64,000 bases of DNA. Origin: Cunninghamella blakesleeana. Taxonomy: Eukaryota > Mucoromycota > Mucoromycetes > Mucorales > Cunninghamellaceae. Under the pieces are notes generated by a model, which was given only the letters and a program-made list of their open reading frames with translations, was not told where the DNA came from and searched no databases. Positions 23,128 through 38,836 of this stretch are shown here, piece after piece; the first letter of the stretch is position 1; every line of letters starts with the position of its first letter. The DNA lies in contig JAFCIZ010000004.1 in NCBI GenBank assembly GCA_017871115.1, positions 720,501 through 784,500 of the forward strand, read 5' to 3'. The position numbers and the translations under genes are program-made.

Positions 23128-23695
23128 ATGTCTGCTGAACTTGCCGTTGTTTACGCTGCCCTTATCCTCCAAGACGATAATGTTGAAATCACTGTACGCA
23201 AATAATAATATAAAATAAAATAAAAATAAAATAAATGAAAAACAACAATAAATATCAATACAAATAGAAAATAGGTAGTATTTATGGATATTGATTATTA
23301 TTATGTATGTATATGTATATATAGGCTGACAAGCTCCAAACTCTTGTCAAGGCTGCTGGTGTTGAAGTTGAACCTATCTGGTTCTCCTTATATGCTAAGG
23401 CTCTTGCTGGTCAAAACCTCGGTGAACTCCTCTTAAACGTAGGTGCTCCTGGTGCTGGTCCCGCTGTTGCTGCTGGTGGTGCTGCTGCTGGTGGTGCTGC
23501 TGAAGAAGCTGCTGAAGAAGAAAAGGAAGAAGAAAAGGAAGAATCTGATGATGTAAGAATGGATGATTATGGATAATAATAATATACATATATAATGGAA
23601 GAACAGGATTCATATGATTATTTTTATTTAACTCTTAATTTTTGTTTTTGTTTATTTAAATTAAATAGGATATGGGCTTCGGTCTCTTCGATTAA
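23128..23695 (+). CDS. 60S acidic ribosomal protein P1
   Basis: Three exons (23128-23193, 23325-23552, 23669-23695), 106 aa, the typical P1 size. It starts [20 protein letters not shown], has the helical dimerisation domain through [15 protein letters not shown], an Ala/Gly hinge, a Glu/Lys-rich acidic stretch, and ends [10 protein letters not shown]. The MGFGLFD tail is the diagnostic P-protein end that contacts translation factors. P1 pairs with P2 on P0 to form the ribosomal stalk. The last exon has only nine codons including the stop and encodes the tail, so correct splicing is essential. Codons are biased to C endings, as in highly expressed genes. Confidence 0.96.
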
Positions 23696-24110
23696 AGCAT
23701 AAAATGTTTAAAGCCAAAATTTATGCATCAATTAAAATAAACTTTTCTCAACCATTATCACTATTGAAGTCATGTTTTTATTTACTGGAATTATACAGAT
23801 AATAATATTAATAATTAGAATTCATCATAATGATAAATGTAATAAAAAAATCAACTCAAATCATTCTTCCTATTTCAATTCACAGAAATAATATGATAAT
23901 AATGTTAATTATATAATTTTGATGCATCTGGAAAATAAATCATGTGAACAATATATAATAGATGGGAAAGTAATGGTTTATTAAGTGTTAGGAAATGATG
24001 CTAATAAAAAACTGTTTAATAATAATGATAGTTAATGATGATATTGTAATGGTGATATTGATTGGTAGTAAAAAATAAAATAACAGTAAAAATGATGAAT
24101 TGACAAATAT
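23696..24110. other. Convergent intergenic, no gene seen
   Basis: 415 bases between the P1 stop and the stop of the Sec14-like gene. AT-rich, with several aataaa-type words that could serve as poly(A) signals for either gene. Confidence 0.6.
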
Positions 24111-25845
<1,735 letters not shown>

Positions 25846-26975
25846 TTTTATTTTAAAAAGGTCGATAATATTATAAAAAGAAAAGAGAAAGAAAAAGGTA
25901 AAAACAGGTATGTTTATTTTAATATATAAAAATAATAATAATGGAGAAAAAGGAGAAAGAAAAAAAAAATTTTACTGAGCACGCTCCTAAAAATATATAT
26001 AATTTTTTTTTATTTCAGCATAAGAAAAAAATTAGTGAGCCGCTTTTATTTTATTTTATTTTATTTTATTTTTACTTTGTATTCTTTACTTTTTTTAAAA
26101 AACCGTACCTGCCAATCTATTATGTTTAATTTTTACACGTGTGTAAACTCTTTTTCTCTTTCCTTTCATCATATGTCCGAAAAAATAAATATAAAAAAGT
26201 AAAGGATATTTTTTAAAAAAGTATAAATTCATGACACTATCATATTATGTATATTAATATATAAATATTATAATATAATAATGATAAGAATTAATGAATT
26301 CATGACCAAATGATAATAATGATGATCAAGCTTGCATTTAAAAAAGTTTATTTCTATTCTTTAAATTTGCATAAACTCCGAACACCTGCACAAGCTCACA
26401 CCAAGGCTTTATATATATGTATTTATATACAACTTTCAAAAAAAGGATCATGGCTGTTTTTTTATTTTTTATAGGTAGAACTATTCATAACAATTACAGC
26501 TATATTTATTTACTGTATTTATATAGGAGAATAATCAACCTTTTGAATCTTTTATTTTATATTATTTATTTATTTATTTTTTCACATACATTTATTATTA
26601 TGTAATAGTTGATTGTTATATTTTATGGTGTTTATTCAGCATAAATTGTGATGATCATCGAGATTTTTCTAGGGTAAAAGAATCATTACTGTTATTTGAT
26701 TAATATAATATAATATATTATAATATAATATGCATTTTATTAATCAACATATGTTTAAATAATATTTAAATAATAATAATGACAATTATTGTAAGAGTAA
26801 TAATACTATAAATTTCTGTTAAAAAGGGGTGGTCTCAAAATATTGAAATTAATTTTAGTAAGCTCAAAAGCGGGATTTCAACTCCATGAATTTATTTAAT
26901 TTTCTTTCCTTTTCTTTCTCTTTTCTCTTTTTATTTTTAATTTTTGTAAAAAAAAAAGCATAAAACTATAATAAA
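25846..26975. promoter_or_regulatory. Divergent intergenic, Sec14-like gene / SDR gene
   Basis: 1.1 kb with no gene. gcgggattt at 26870-26878 lies about 106 bases before the SDR ATG, followed by a pyrimidine-rich leader. A small GC-richer patch at about 26365-26410 is unexplained. Confidence 0.45.
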
Positions 26976-28378
26976 ATGGATGTATCTAATCTTTTCAATG
27001 TTAAAGACAAAGTTGTTCTTATTTCTGGTGGTGGAAGAGGAATAGGTAAAAATGAATATGTAAAATAAAATAAAATAAAAAATAATATATAGGTTTGTTT
27101 TTTTATATTATTTTATTTTTTTATAAAAGGTATACGTCAAAGTATGTAAACTAAACTTTTTTTTTTATTTGTTTTATATTCTTTTTTAAAGGTGAAATGA
27201 TTGCAACTGTAAGTATTTTGATATATATAAAGAAAAACAATATATACATATATTGAAGCTCTGTTATTTTCTATATTTATTTTATTTTGCTTTTAGGGTT
27301 TCGTTGCTGCTGGCGCAAAAGTATATATTTCAAGCCGAAGTGCCCAAGTGATTGAAAAGGTATTTATTATTATTAATATTTAGAAAAAGAGAGAATATTA
27401 GAATCATTTTTTATTGATAAAATTCATATAATAGACTGCCAGTGAACTTACAGCTATGGGCCCAGGAAAGTGTTTTGCTATTGCTGCTGATTTACAAAAA
27501 ACTGAAGATATTAAAACTCTTGTTAGTGAATTATCCAAGAAGGAAAACCGTAAGTTTCTTTTATTTTTATTTATTTTACTTTAATATATAGAAAAAGATG
27601 GGTGATTTATTTATTTATTTACACTTATTGTTATTATTATTGATTTATACGTGTTTACATAGATCTCGATGTACTTATTAATAACTCTGGCGCTACTTGG
27701 GGTAAATTATATATCTTTTTTTTTAAAAAAAATTACTATTCTTTTATTTTTATATACCAACTTACTGATCTCTCTCCCTCTATAATTATAGGTGCTCCCA
27801 TTGATAAATATCCTGAAGAAGCCTTTTTAAAAGTTGTTAATTTAAATTTAAATAGCGTCTTTTTATTGATCCAAGCGTAAGTGAAGAATAAAATATTATT
27901 CTTAGTAAAATAAATGTATATACATAAATGGTTTATAAAATGTAATAAAGTAACAATTTTTCTTTTCTTATCTTTTTTTAGTTGCTTACCTTTGTTAAGA
28001 GCCGGTGCTAGTAGTCAAAATCCTTCTCGTATTATCAATATTGGTTCTATCAACGGTTTATTACCTCCTTCTTTCGAAACCTATGCTTATAGCTCTAGTA
28101 AAGCTGCTTTACATCATTTAACTAAGCATTTAGCTGGCCGTTTGGGTAAAGAGCACATATTGGCTAATTGTATAGCACCTGGAACTTTTGCGACAAAAAT
28201 GATGGCTGGTACACTTAAAAAAGATGGAGATCGTATTTTACAAGGAACTCCAGTTGGTCGTGTTGGTTCGCCTGAAGATATTGCTGGTACTTGTATTTAT
28301 TTATCTTCTAGAGCTGGTGCTTATACTACAGGTGCCGTATTTGCTGTTGATGGTGGTGTTTTAGTTTCTAAGATTTAA
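26976..28378 (+). CDS. Short-chain dehydrogenase/reductase
   Basis: Seven exons (26976-27045, 27192-27208, 27297-27359, 27435-27549, 27663-27701, 27792-27876, 27982-28378), 261 aa. The Rossmann nucleotide motif is VVLISGGGRGIG, split by an intron inside its last Gly codon. NNSGA follows as the NNAG motif. The catalytic set is intact: Asn in LNLNSVF, Ser in INIGSINGLL, and Tyr/Lys in YAYSSSKAA. IAPGTFATKM and the C-terminal GAVFAVDGGV are typical of classical SDRs, close to 3-oxoacyl-ACP reductase/RhlG-like members. Exon 2 is only 17 bases. The substrate is not determined. NADP preference is likely from the SSR after the second strand (VYISSRS). Probably soluble; no signal is seen. Confidence 0.93.
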
Positions 28379-28648
28379 GTTTATTTAAAATAAGAAAAAG
28401 AAAAGCAATTGAATTTTTATTATTATTATTTATATTTGTCAAAATAAAATGTTAAATTAAGTTATATGTGCATTTTTTAAGCCTGAGTTTGAATGAAGCA
28501 TCAGGTATTTTTTTAAAAAAATTTCCACCAGAGTTTATTTGCCAAACACCCTCCTTTTCCTTTTTCTCACTTTTTTTTTTTTTTTACTTCATACATTTTT
28601 TATTTTATTAAATATATTAAATTCCTCTAATATTATACTAATCCAATC

Positions 28649-28796
28649 ATGGATAAAATTTTACTTCGTTTAAAAGAGGAAGTCGCCATGGATGGGTACC
28701 GAGGTAAATATAATCAATTTATTTATTTTATTAATATTATAATTAATTTAATTATTTATTATCTATTATTTTATTTTTATATGATTAATATATTAA

Positions 28797-28831
<35 letters not shown>

Positions 28832-30501
28832 ATTTGTTAATGTTATTTTAGGTACTTCAATAAAAGATATGTGGGATTATATTCAACGTTTTATTAAAGA
28901 AAACAATGAAATGGATAAAGACACGCAGCCTGTTATCGATATGAATTATAAAAACTTTTTTTGGCCAAATCTGCGATATGCAAATGAACTTTTTTTTTTC
29001 AGTGAAGATCAACTTCCAGAAATTGAAGAACAAAAAAAGAAGAACGCGGAAGCTGAGGTATCAATCAAAAAGAAAAGAAAAAAAAAAGTATTATCATTAT
29101 CTTTATACATATATATATATATTACTCACCAAATAACTCATCTACGTATCATTCATATTTTTATTAATATGACAATAGATTGATATTGAACCTGAATATC
29201 ATTATATTGAAAATATATTGGATCAAAAATACGAACAAGTTTATAAAACATATGGCGAAAAATTAAGAATTATTGCAAGTAAATCATTACAAGAAGCTCA
29301 GTTATTTATTGGGATACCAGTAAGCATATATATATATAATAGATAATAAATAAATAGTTAGAAAAGAAAATCATAAACATTATATAGCTAATTTATTGTC
29401 GATATTATTATCTTGTATTCTTTATGGAAAATATACTAGGTTCATCAAACATTTTCACCAAGACAAACAAATTTACTTACTTCCATATTACAGGCAAGAG
29501 AAAAAGGTGTTACCCAAGTTAATTTAACTACTATGTGGGATTTAGATCCTCGTTCTACTGGCCATTATGTTAAAACACTGGAACAAAAGGGCGGAATGTA
29601 ATTTTTAGCTGCATAAAAAATAAAACAAAAAAGTTTATGTATGAAATATATTATTATTTTTTAAAAATGAAACTAATTAATATATATATATATATAGTCA
29701 TCGAGTCATGGTAAACATCAACGCAACTCGCACCAATTTATGTGTACACGCACGTTTTAAAAAGAATGAACCTGTTGTCAATAAAGATTACAATATGAAA
29801 GGGAGCAATGTCAATAAAAATGGTATTGTATTTACAGCAAAAATGTTTGAAGAGCATGCTCTTGATTTATTAAGGAATGCTATGGATAATATCATGTCAG
29901 GGAATGATCTTTTATCTGCTATGGTAAAAATAAATAAATAGTATAATGATAAATAAAAATATATATCAAGTCAAAAATATGAATATATAGTACATTTTTA
30001 TATTTATATTTCTTATATATATTTATAGGGATTTGACCCATTACATCGTAGAGTAAAATGCTGGTTCAATAGATCAATAGATAAATTATGCGACAAAGGA
30101 TTAGTACTTAAAATTGCTGCAAGACTAAATGATTCTCAACTACGGGTAAGATGCTTTCAATTAATACATCATGAAGAAGGTAATTTTAAATATATCTTTT
30201 TGTTATTATTTTTAAAGAAAGGATCGTGATATATACATCAATATTTAATATTTTATTTTTACCATTATTATATTATCAGTAGATGATTCAACAAAATCAG
30301 CCAAGTATGGCGACCAAATTACTAATAACAGTGATAATGATGTATCATTTCAAGAGTTATCGCCTTTAATACTAAAACCCAAAAATGAGAACCCAAATAC
30401 GAAATTTCTTTGCTATGTTACACTTGAACGTTTAATCATGCAAATTATTTATGATTCTGGTGAAAAAGGAGTTTCTTTAAATGTAAGTTATGATATCCTT
30501 T

Positions 30502-30534
<33 letters not shown>

Positions 30535-33500
30535 TATGTTAAAAAATATATAGGAAGTAGGCAACATCCTTTCTTGCGATTATAAACGTCTCCTATCAAA
30601 TAGATTCGATAAAATAGTATCTATCTCTGGTGATTCAAAATATCATTATGGCGTTGAACGTGGTATTGAATTTGAAGGTAGAAAACGGCTCTACCGTTAT
30701 TTTTCATATGTAAATTATGTTAAAGCTTATGAAAAGAAAACACTTAATATACCAGATTATAAACCATTCACCTTCCCAGCATTGAAATTCCAACTGATTA
30801 ATTATCTTACAGCTGAGCCTATCACTGGTAAAATAAAAAAAACATCACGTAAAACATACACCAAAGACAAAAAGGATAAAAAGAACGCCAGCAAAGAGAA
30901 CACCAACGGTGACAACAAAAAAAATAATAATGATAAAGATAGTAGCTCGCAGCTCATCACTCAAAATAATATTAATGATACGGGTTTGATAAATACAAGT
31001 AACAATATAGAAAATAGTAATGATACCAATAATAATACTATACATGACATAAATAACCTTGATACATCAGAGAACACATATCTATCATCACCATCATCAT
31101 CGTCATCACCATCAACTACACCATCAACAGCATTAATAAGTTCAATTTCATCACCTAAAAAACCTTTAAAAATGGCTTCTATATTTATGCGAAAACGTAC
31201 AGCAACTGAAAAATCTTCTATAAATGACCCATCCATAATTAGTAATGATGATGGCTTATCATCTACTGAACCACCAACAAAAAGGCAAACAACAGAAGAT
31301 AGCAAGGGTAAAGGTAGCACGCATACTACTGCGGTGGCATTGCCAGAAAATGATACATCGTCATCTACCACTTTAAATACTGATAACAATAGCATTACAA
31401 ATAGTCAAGTGAAAAAGCGATCAAGTGAAAGCATACCTACTATTTCAACTACTAGGACAAAACGGAATTGTACAATTGCTGCCAAAAATGCTATCACCAG
31501 CTATTTTAAAAAAAACATTACCGATGATGTAATCAATAATAAACTTAAGAATGCTGATCATGATGAATATACGTTTACTGAAGAAGATGAATTAGATGAT
31601 GATGATGATAATGGTGACGAAGTAAATACAACTCAATTTGTATCCATGAAAATCAATGACAAACCAACTAACGTAACTGAAAATGAAAAAAATGATAATA
31701 TAGATGAAGATTCTACAACAGCAGCAAATCAACAAACGAATAGTAATGCAGCATCAGCAATGACAATAGGAACTAACTCAGTTAAAGATGCTCATCAGTA
31801 TGAAAACGTTATACAAATGAAAACACCAGTAGTATCATTACCACCAGTTACAATACATCAATCGCCACCACCAATTGCAATACAACAATCTCCATTGCCA
31901 GTTACAATACAGCACTCACCACGTACAGCAAAGGGGCCAAAGATGAAGAAAGAAACTTCAAAAAATGCTTATTTGGAACAGCGTAATATTTATTTGGAAC
32001 GACGTAAAAATATCATATTAGCGGTATTGGAAGAAAAAAATATTATTGAATATGGCTATGATCTCAGGGATTCGTATGAACAAAAACGGCAAGAAATGTA
32101 TGAAGAAGCGACTAAAACATCTCCAAAAATAGACCTTAAAACATTATGGCGTACAGTTTTAGTGTTGGAAAAAGAAAACAAACTACAAATCTATACAGGC
32201 AATGTACTACTATTAAATGGATCACAAATAGAAAGAACCATCATCCTTCATAACTCTATTGATAAAGATGGAGCAAAGATTAAAGAATATTTTGATTTTC
32301 TCCATGAAAAGAAAGTACTACAACCTCATATTACTAAAATGAAAACGATAGAAAGAACAGATATTGTTGTGGAAAGACTTCATGAGAGATTAAAACGTAT
32401 GGAACAGTCTAAAGATGAAGCTCTAGCTAATAATAATCATTTAGAAGCAAAACGGATTGAAAACAACATGAATTCTATTTTGGCTAATGCAGATAAATCA
32501 TCCTTAACGATTCAATCATCTCAAAAAGCTCTTGGTAACCAAGTACTTGTGGCTACACAGTTTGGATTTGTGAACTCTCGCTTAATACGTGCAAAAATAT
32601 TTCATCAATATCTCTTTGGGTTATTTACAAAAGAGCATCCTGACTTTAATTCATCCACCTCCTCTTATATCGATAATAATAATAGTGACCGTCCTTCCAC
32701 AACAATTTCTTCAAGCAAAATTATTCAAAATTTAACTATAGGTATCATTTGTAAAGTCGTAGGCGTCTTTTTCCCAGATGATGATTTTAAAGCATTTATA
32801 AAGAATGAAGAAAATTATGATATGAAGCTTGTAGATCTACCTGATAACATCCGAGGTACCGTATTCAAATCTGATAACAAGTTTCGGTACCGTTTACGTG
32901 TTCTTTTTGACTTATTGGCTTTTCTTGGAGTTGTGGAGCTTGTGAATGATATTGAAACTGATTTTGATTTACGCCCCACCTTAAATAAAACCATCAAATC
33001 ACCTTCCAACTTGGCATTGGCTTATAAACTTTATACAAAAACTGCCATTCACAATTTCCGATTACCTGATCATCCTGTTATTAAAGAAGTAGCCATCGAT
33101 AGTCCGTCCAACATCATGCTTTATTGGAGTGATTTGCAATATTTCAGTACTACATTTGACGCAGAATCCGGGGAATCAGAACAACCTTTTATCAAAAACA
33201 GTGCAGATACTATCCATTTACGCGCATTACATACTTTAAAAAATTGGAGTACGAACTATGTTTATACCAATGAACAACGGGAAATTTTGAATAAACATGT
33301 GGATGTTGTAAATCGTAAAACACCAATGAATAATCCAGTTCTATGTAAATTAATTGCTGAAGAAATTGGATCCACAACTGATATCATAAGAGCTTATTAT
33401 AGAAGGGTACAGAATACAATGAATCGCCAACAACAAAAAAATGAAGACAGATTAAGAAATAAAATATCAGGTTTGAAAATTCGCCGAAGAAAACCATTAA

Positions 33501-34897
33501 AACCACACGAACGGGACAATGGCGCCCTCAAGGCTATTTCACTGTCTACAACCAATCCATTCAAAGTTGGGAATCAAAACTTGTCCATTTCTGAAAAATT
33601 GGCTAAAAAACAAAACAATTCTTTAGAATCAACAGCAGCATATTTGGATGACACAGCACCAGTCTTAAATAATGGTAAGTTACATTATTATTATTATTAT
33701 TATACACGTATACAAAAAGGATGATTCTCATGAAATATTATTAATTTATATATTATTTGCTTATTTTTTTTTTTCAAAATAAAATAAAATAAATAGCTGA
33801 TATATATACCAAACTTAAAGGAAAACGTACACCTAGAATAAGATGGACTCCGGAAGATGAAGAAATATTGAAAATATCATATATCATATTGAAGCACCGT
33901 AGTGAATTTGGTCATCGCTTTTATTGGAAAAATGCACAAGAAGTATTACCTAACTATTCAACATCACATTGTATGAGAAGAATTAGTGCACTAAAAGACA
34001 AACCTGATCAAAGGGAACTTATTCAACAAATGCAAGTCAAATGGAGATTCTATTATAATCATGGTGTAAAGAATGGTGATCTCAAAGTTTGGAATTATGT
34101 TAGTGATAAAGATTTCCGTATGGTTGATTACTTATCATATTACATTATTCAGGAGCAAAAGTCAGTTGAGTTAGGGTAAGAGACAATAGACAAATATATA
34201 TATTTATATATTTATATATTGCAAATACATTTTTTATTATTATTATGTTGACTGGAGGTTATTTTATGTATTATATTTATATAGAAGCAATATATCATTC
34301 CCAGTTTTACCATTTAGCGCAGAACATATTAAATCCAATTATACTATTAAAGCAGTTGAAAACAATAATGTAGCAAATACTTTTTACTTTGAAGACGATT
34401 TTCACCAAGCATTGGCATCAGTTAGTATGGGCATGACTTTGACTAATAATTCATTTACATCACGTACTTATGAAAATGAGACATATGATGAATCTCTTCG
34501 GTTTACAGAACGTATATATGAAAACAGAATATTGGAACTAATTATAACATTGTTCAAGGTAATTTATATTATTCATATAGGAGATAAACACTCACATATA
34601 TATATACCCATACGTATAAAATATATAAAATAAGTTGACCGATTGATAAACAAATCTTTATTTTAATTCTTTATCTTGTACATATTTATAGATGATTATA
34701 TTTACACCTACTGAAGTATATGACCCTTACCATACTTATGGATTACTACATGATTTTTCAGATGAAATTTTTAAAGATGCTATTCAACTTTTACGTGACG
34801 AAGGATTATTGGTGAGAACTAAAGGTCATAGAGTCGCTGATAGACGTATTCCCGGTACACAGTTTGGTATATCCGATAAGTAAGTAATCATATACAT

Positions 34898-34941
<44 letters not shown>

Positions 34942-35394
34942 GCATATAAAGATAAATGAAAAATGAAAAATAGTTAAATAAAATAAACAAGATCTTAATT
35001 TTTATTTTTTTCACTTTTCTTTCTATATATAATAAGATTTATGCGAATAATGGCTAATAATATACCAAAGAACTTTTTCCCTCATGCTTGTGAGTATGAA
35101 AATTACATTGTTAAAGAAAGAACGACAACAATTGACCCTATAGAGCTAAATGGTGGTATGATGGGCTGCATATTAGATTTATTTTCGGATCGCAAGGTAA
35201 TTAATTAATTATAAATACATAAAAAATGAACTTATATATATTCATAATTTTTACTTATACTTAAATCTTCATTTAAATATTTATATTATATATTGAAATA
35301 TAGATATCATTTAAAATTCAAGATATGGGTGTACTTGCAAGTGAAAAATTAATACCTGATTATGATGTTAAAAGATTATGTGAGTTAATAGATG

Positions 35395-35432
<38 letters not shown>

Positions 35433-35476
35433 GATAGTAATAATATATTTGTACTAAACTATAATACTCAACAACG

Positions 35477-35507
<31 letters not shown>

Positions 35508-36542
35508 TTAAATTTAGATGGATTGAAAACAAATTACAATATCAACATTGAATTATTAGAAGAGCGTCATATAAATACAATCGAAACGAATCATATTGAA
35601 ATGAGAATATCACGTTTAAAACCATTAACTGATGAAAGACTTCGGGCTGAATTGGGTGGATTGGAAGCTCTCTATAATAACGAAATAAGGCAAATTATAA
35701 AAAACATCGTTGCCTATCTTTCTGATGTTAATAACAATGGAGCAACATTACAAGAAACTCTTGAAAATTTACGTCTCAACAGTAAAGATATGGTCATACC
35801 AGATAAATTATTTTTAGATTGTATTCATATTATGGCATATGAGGTAACACCACCTATTATAGCATTCGTTGGCTTTAGAGAATCATATATCGTACTTACA
35901 ACACATTTAGAGTCATGGGCTATCTTTCCAAGTCAAGTTACAGCAATACGTGAACGTAAACAGATTAATCAAACACCAAGAAGAATTAAAGAAATAGAAA
36001 CGAAAAAAGCATCTAATGGGAGGGAAATAGACTTTGATATTGATCTTGATTTTGAACTTGAAGAATCATCAACATTAGCTGCTGCAGTAGCAACAACAAC
36101 TAAGTCTGAAGAAGACGGTATAAACGAAAGAGAAAAGGAACAAGAGAAAATACAAATTTTAAAAGAAGAAGTTTGTATACCTAGAATTTGGACGGATGTA
36201 AATGGACACCTGACACATCCCGTATGGCAAGGGTGTTTACAAACTCTTTTGATCACCATTATGAGTCGACCTGGTATTACATTAGGACAATTATCTAGAA
36301 TTTATCGTTTAACCATGACCATGATGGAAATCAAACAAATACTAGATGTTTTAGTAGATCAAGGATTATTACGAAAAGTTTGTATTGCTACAACATTGAA
36401 TTCCTCAACTACATCTAAACCAAAATCAAGGCTTTTTACAAAACCATCTCTATTTCATACAACTCCCTCTAACTATTCTGTTAATCAATTACATCAAACA
36501 AGCTATTGGGTATTACCTGGTTATTATCATCATATTAAATAA
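28649..36542 (+). CDS. TFC3: TFIIIC largest subunit, B-block-binding (Tfc3/GTF3C1)
   Basis: Fourteen exons (28649-28703, 28852-29057, 29179-29319, 29440-29597, 29698-29923, 30029-30179, 30280-30482, 30554-33674, 33797-34175, 34285-34558, 34692-34879, 35037-35196, 35304-35475, 35518-36542) with agreeing phases give about 2152 aa, nearer to animal GTF3C1 than to yeast Tfc3. The N-terminal winged helix (GTSIKDMWDYIQRFI) and the B-block-binding helix (VTQVNLTTMWDLDPRSTGHY, then VKTLEQKGGI) identify the family. Residues about 460-760 are a low-complexity Ser/Thr/Asn insert. Near residue 1430, RIRWTPEDEEIL resembles a Myb/SANT helix. A C-terminal winged helix (RPGITLGQLSRIYRLTMTMM) ends the protein. 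TFIIIC binds the internal B box of tRNA genes and recruits TFIIIB for RNA polymerase III. A poly-Asn run encoded near 35395 comes from an AAT repeat. Confidence 0.9.
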
Positions 36543-37095
36543 TATACATGCACATATATAAATACATATATTGTTAAAAAAAATAAAGAAATAGCCACTT
36601 TAGTTATATATTATTTTCTATTACTTGCTAAATAAATTCTTCAATCTTTTTTTTAATAAAAGAACATGTACATATATAAAGATCGAGTATATTGTAATGA
36701 TTGAAAACTTTTACGTAATAAATTCTAAGTTTGATCTGATTTATAATTTTTTTTGACATTTATTCGATTTGTTCGTTATTAATTTGATTTTTTATTTTAT
36801 TTATTAAGCTCAGTTTATATTATTTCACTTGATCGTTTTTATAGATATATCAGGTATAGTTTTTTTTTTAAAAAAAAAAAAGGGTTCAAAGTTTGTATTG
36901 TTTATATATTTTATACAAATTAGGTAAATCAAAGAGGAGAGGTATCAATAAAAAAGACTAAAGTAAAAAGGAAGAAAAATATACTATAGTAACTATGCAC
37001 GTGAAAGATTTTTTAAGGAATGAAAAGATAAAATAATATAAAAAAATAATATATAGAAAAAGAATGAGGTAATATTTAAGGGATAAATATCACAA

Positions 37096-37129
<34 letters not shown>

Positions 37130-37216
37130 AAAAAAAAGAGATTATATATATATATATATAGAACTGTACGTATAAATGAATCTTTTTTTTAAATTTTTTT
37201 AATTTTTTTTAATTTT
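36543..37216. other. Convergent intergenic, no gene seen
   Basis: 674 bases between the TFIIIC stop and the acidic protein's stop. It holds a T10A12 block (36860-36881) and AT microsatellites at about 37098-37160. Confidence 0.6.
36860..36881. repeat. T10A12 block, intergenic
   Basis: About 320 bases past the TFIIIC stop and about 340 bases from the opposing stop, so it could lie beyond both mature transcripts. Confidence 0.85.
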
Positions 37217-38836
37217 TTAAACACTTAGTAACACAGGATTTGATGAAGTGGGACCAGCCGAGGAAGAATTAGTATTTGAAGTTGATGTAGTGGAGGAAGT
37301 ACATGTAGTAAAAGTAGAAGAGGAAGATGGAGAGGAAGAAGATGTTTTTGATCTTTTTCTTGATGATTCATTTTCCAATGATGAAGTGGATGACATATAT
37401 AAACGTTTTTGAAGTTGATTACTATCATTCTCCACAATGATTAATTGTCCTTCTTTATCTTGCTGATTATTAATTATTGAAGTGTTACCCTTTATGTCAT
37501 TATTATTATTATTAATAGTATTGTTGTCATTCAAACCAATGCGGTCACCATCCATATCATCCTGAATATCTTGAGTTGTAGTTGATGAAGTACTCATGAC
37601 CAATGGTATTGATGTCTCGTGATGAGTAGGGCCATCCATAGACCAATTATTCTTTTTATAATTAGCCTTTTGCTCATTATTGATATTATCATTGTTATTA
37701 TTATTTATCCAAGGCCATAAATGGTCAAATTCATCATTATCGCCTTCATCATTTTCTCTACCATCATCGTTGTTCTGATCCATATTAATTATATTATCTT
37801 CTTTTTCAATATCTATTGTTGATGGTAATAGTATATTTAAATTCAATTCATCTAATATTTGACGAGAACTATCATCATCATCATCTTCATCATAATCATC
37901 ATCTTCATCTTCATCATATGACCAATCATTTTGAACTTTAGTTATATAACTTTCTATTTCTTGTTCTTCTTCTTCTTGTTGTCGTCGGACTTCATTCCAT
38001 AATCTATATTTATATTATAAATATATAAATATATATAAATAAATATATAAATACATATTTAAAAAAAATTATATATATATATATATATATATAGTTAAAT
38101 ATATTACACCAACTCTTTCCTTATTTTAATTTTTTTTCCATATGTATAAATAAATATATATAAATATATTATAAATATAAATATATATATAATGGTAATA
38201 AAAAGTAGAAAAGGATTTTAACAATAGATAAATAAAATCATAATGATAAAAAGGTAGGTAATGAAAATATAAAGACAAACTACTCTTTTTCTTTTTTTTT
38301 CTTTAATATATATATATAATATCCAATTGCTAATGAATCTGTTTTTCTTTTATTTTTTCATTAGTTATTATCTTTTTTTTTTTTTGTTATTTTTTTTTTT
38401 TGTTTTCTTTTCTTTTCTTCGTTTTTAATAATATTATTGATAGAGTTTGTTTTTTTATCGTATGATAATAGTAAAAATGAAGATAAGCAAAAAAAATAAA
38501 TAAATAATAACGTAGGAAAAATGAAAGAAAGGGGAAAAATAGAATAGGAAGGAGGATATAATGATAAAACATATAAAAAGACAGTAAAATAGATATAATA
38601 CATAAAGAAAATAAAAAATTTCTAATAGCTTTTTTTTTGACCCTGATGTGCTTTTTTCCCATATAAACTCTTTCATATATATAAGGATATAGATATATAT
38701 TTATTTCTTTTAAATATTACCTAGTAGCCAAAAGAATCTTTCTTAATTGTATTTCACTTTTTGGTAAGATTGATGGGTAAATCTTGTTATGACTCGCTCT
38801 TGCTAAACGATTCATTAAAAGATCTTTAGAGTCCAT
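37217..38836 (-). CDS. Acidic low-complexity protein, function unknown
   Basis: Two exons (38721-38836, 37217-38003), 300 aa, with a 717-base intron that is long for this window. The N-terminal 70 residues look conserved-type: MDSKDLLMNRLARASHNKIY, then PSILPKSEIQLRKILLATRLWNEVRRQQEEEEQE, a charged helix. After that the chain is Asp/Glu-rich (DEDEDDDYDEDDDDD), then Asn-rich. Near the end LENESSRKRSKTSS is a possible nuclear signal, followed by a Ser/Thr tail. I do not recognise a family. The Arg/Leu-rich start and acidic body suggest a nuclear or chromatin-associated protein, which is inference. The donor AG|GTAAT and the acceptor atatag join Arg-Leu-Trp in phase. Confidence 0.7.

Noticed and set aside
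30961..31395. 144-codon minus-strand frame
   Set aside because: It lies antisense to the low-complexity part of TFIIIC and mirrors its Ser/Asn/Asp codons.
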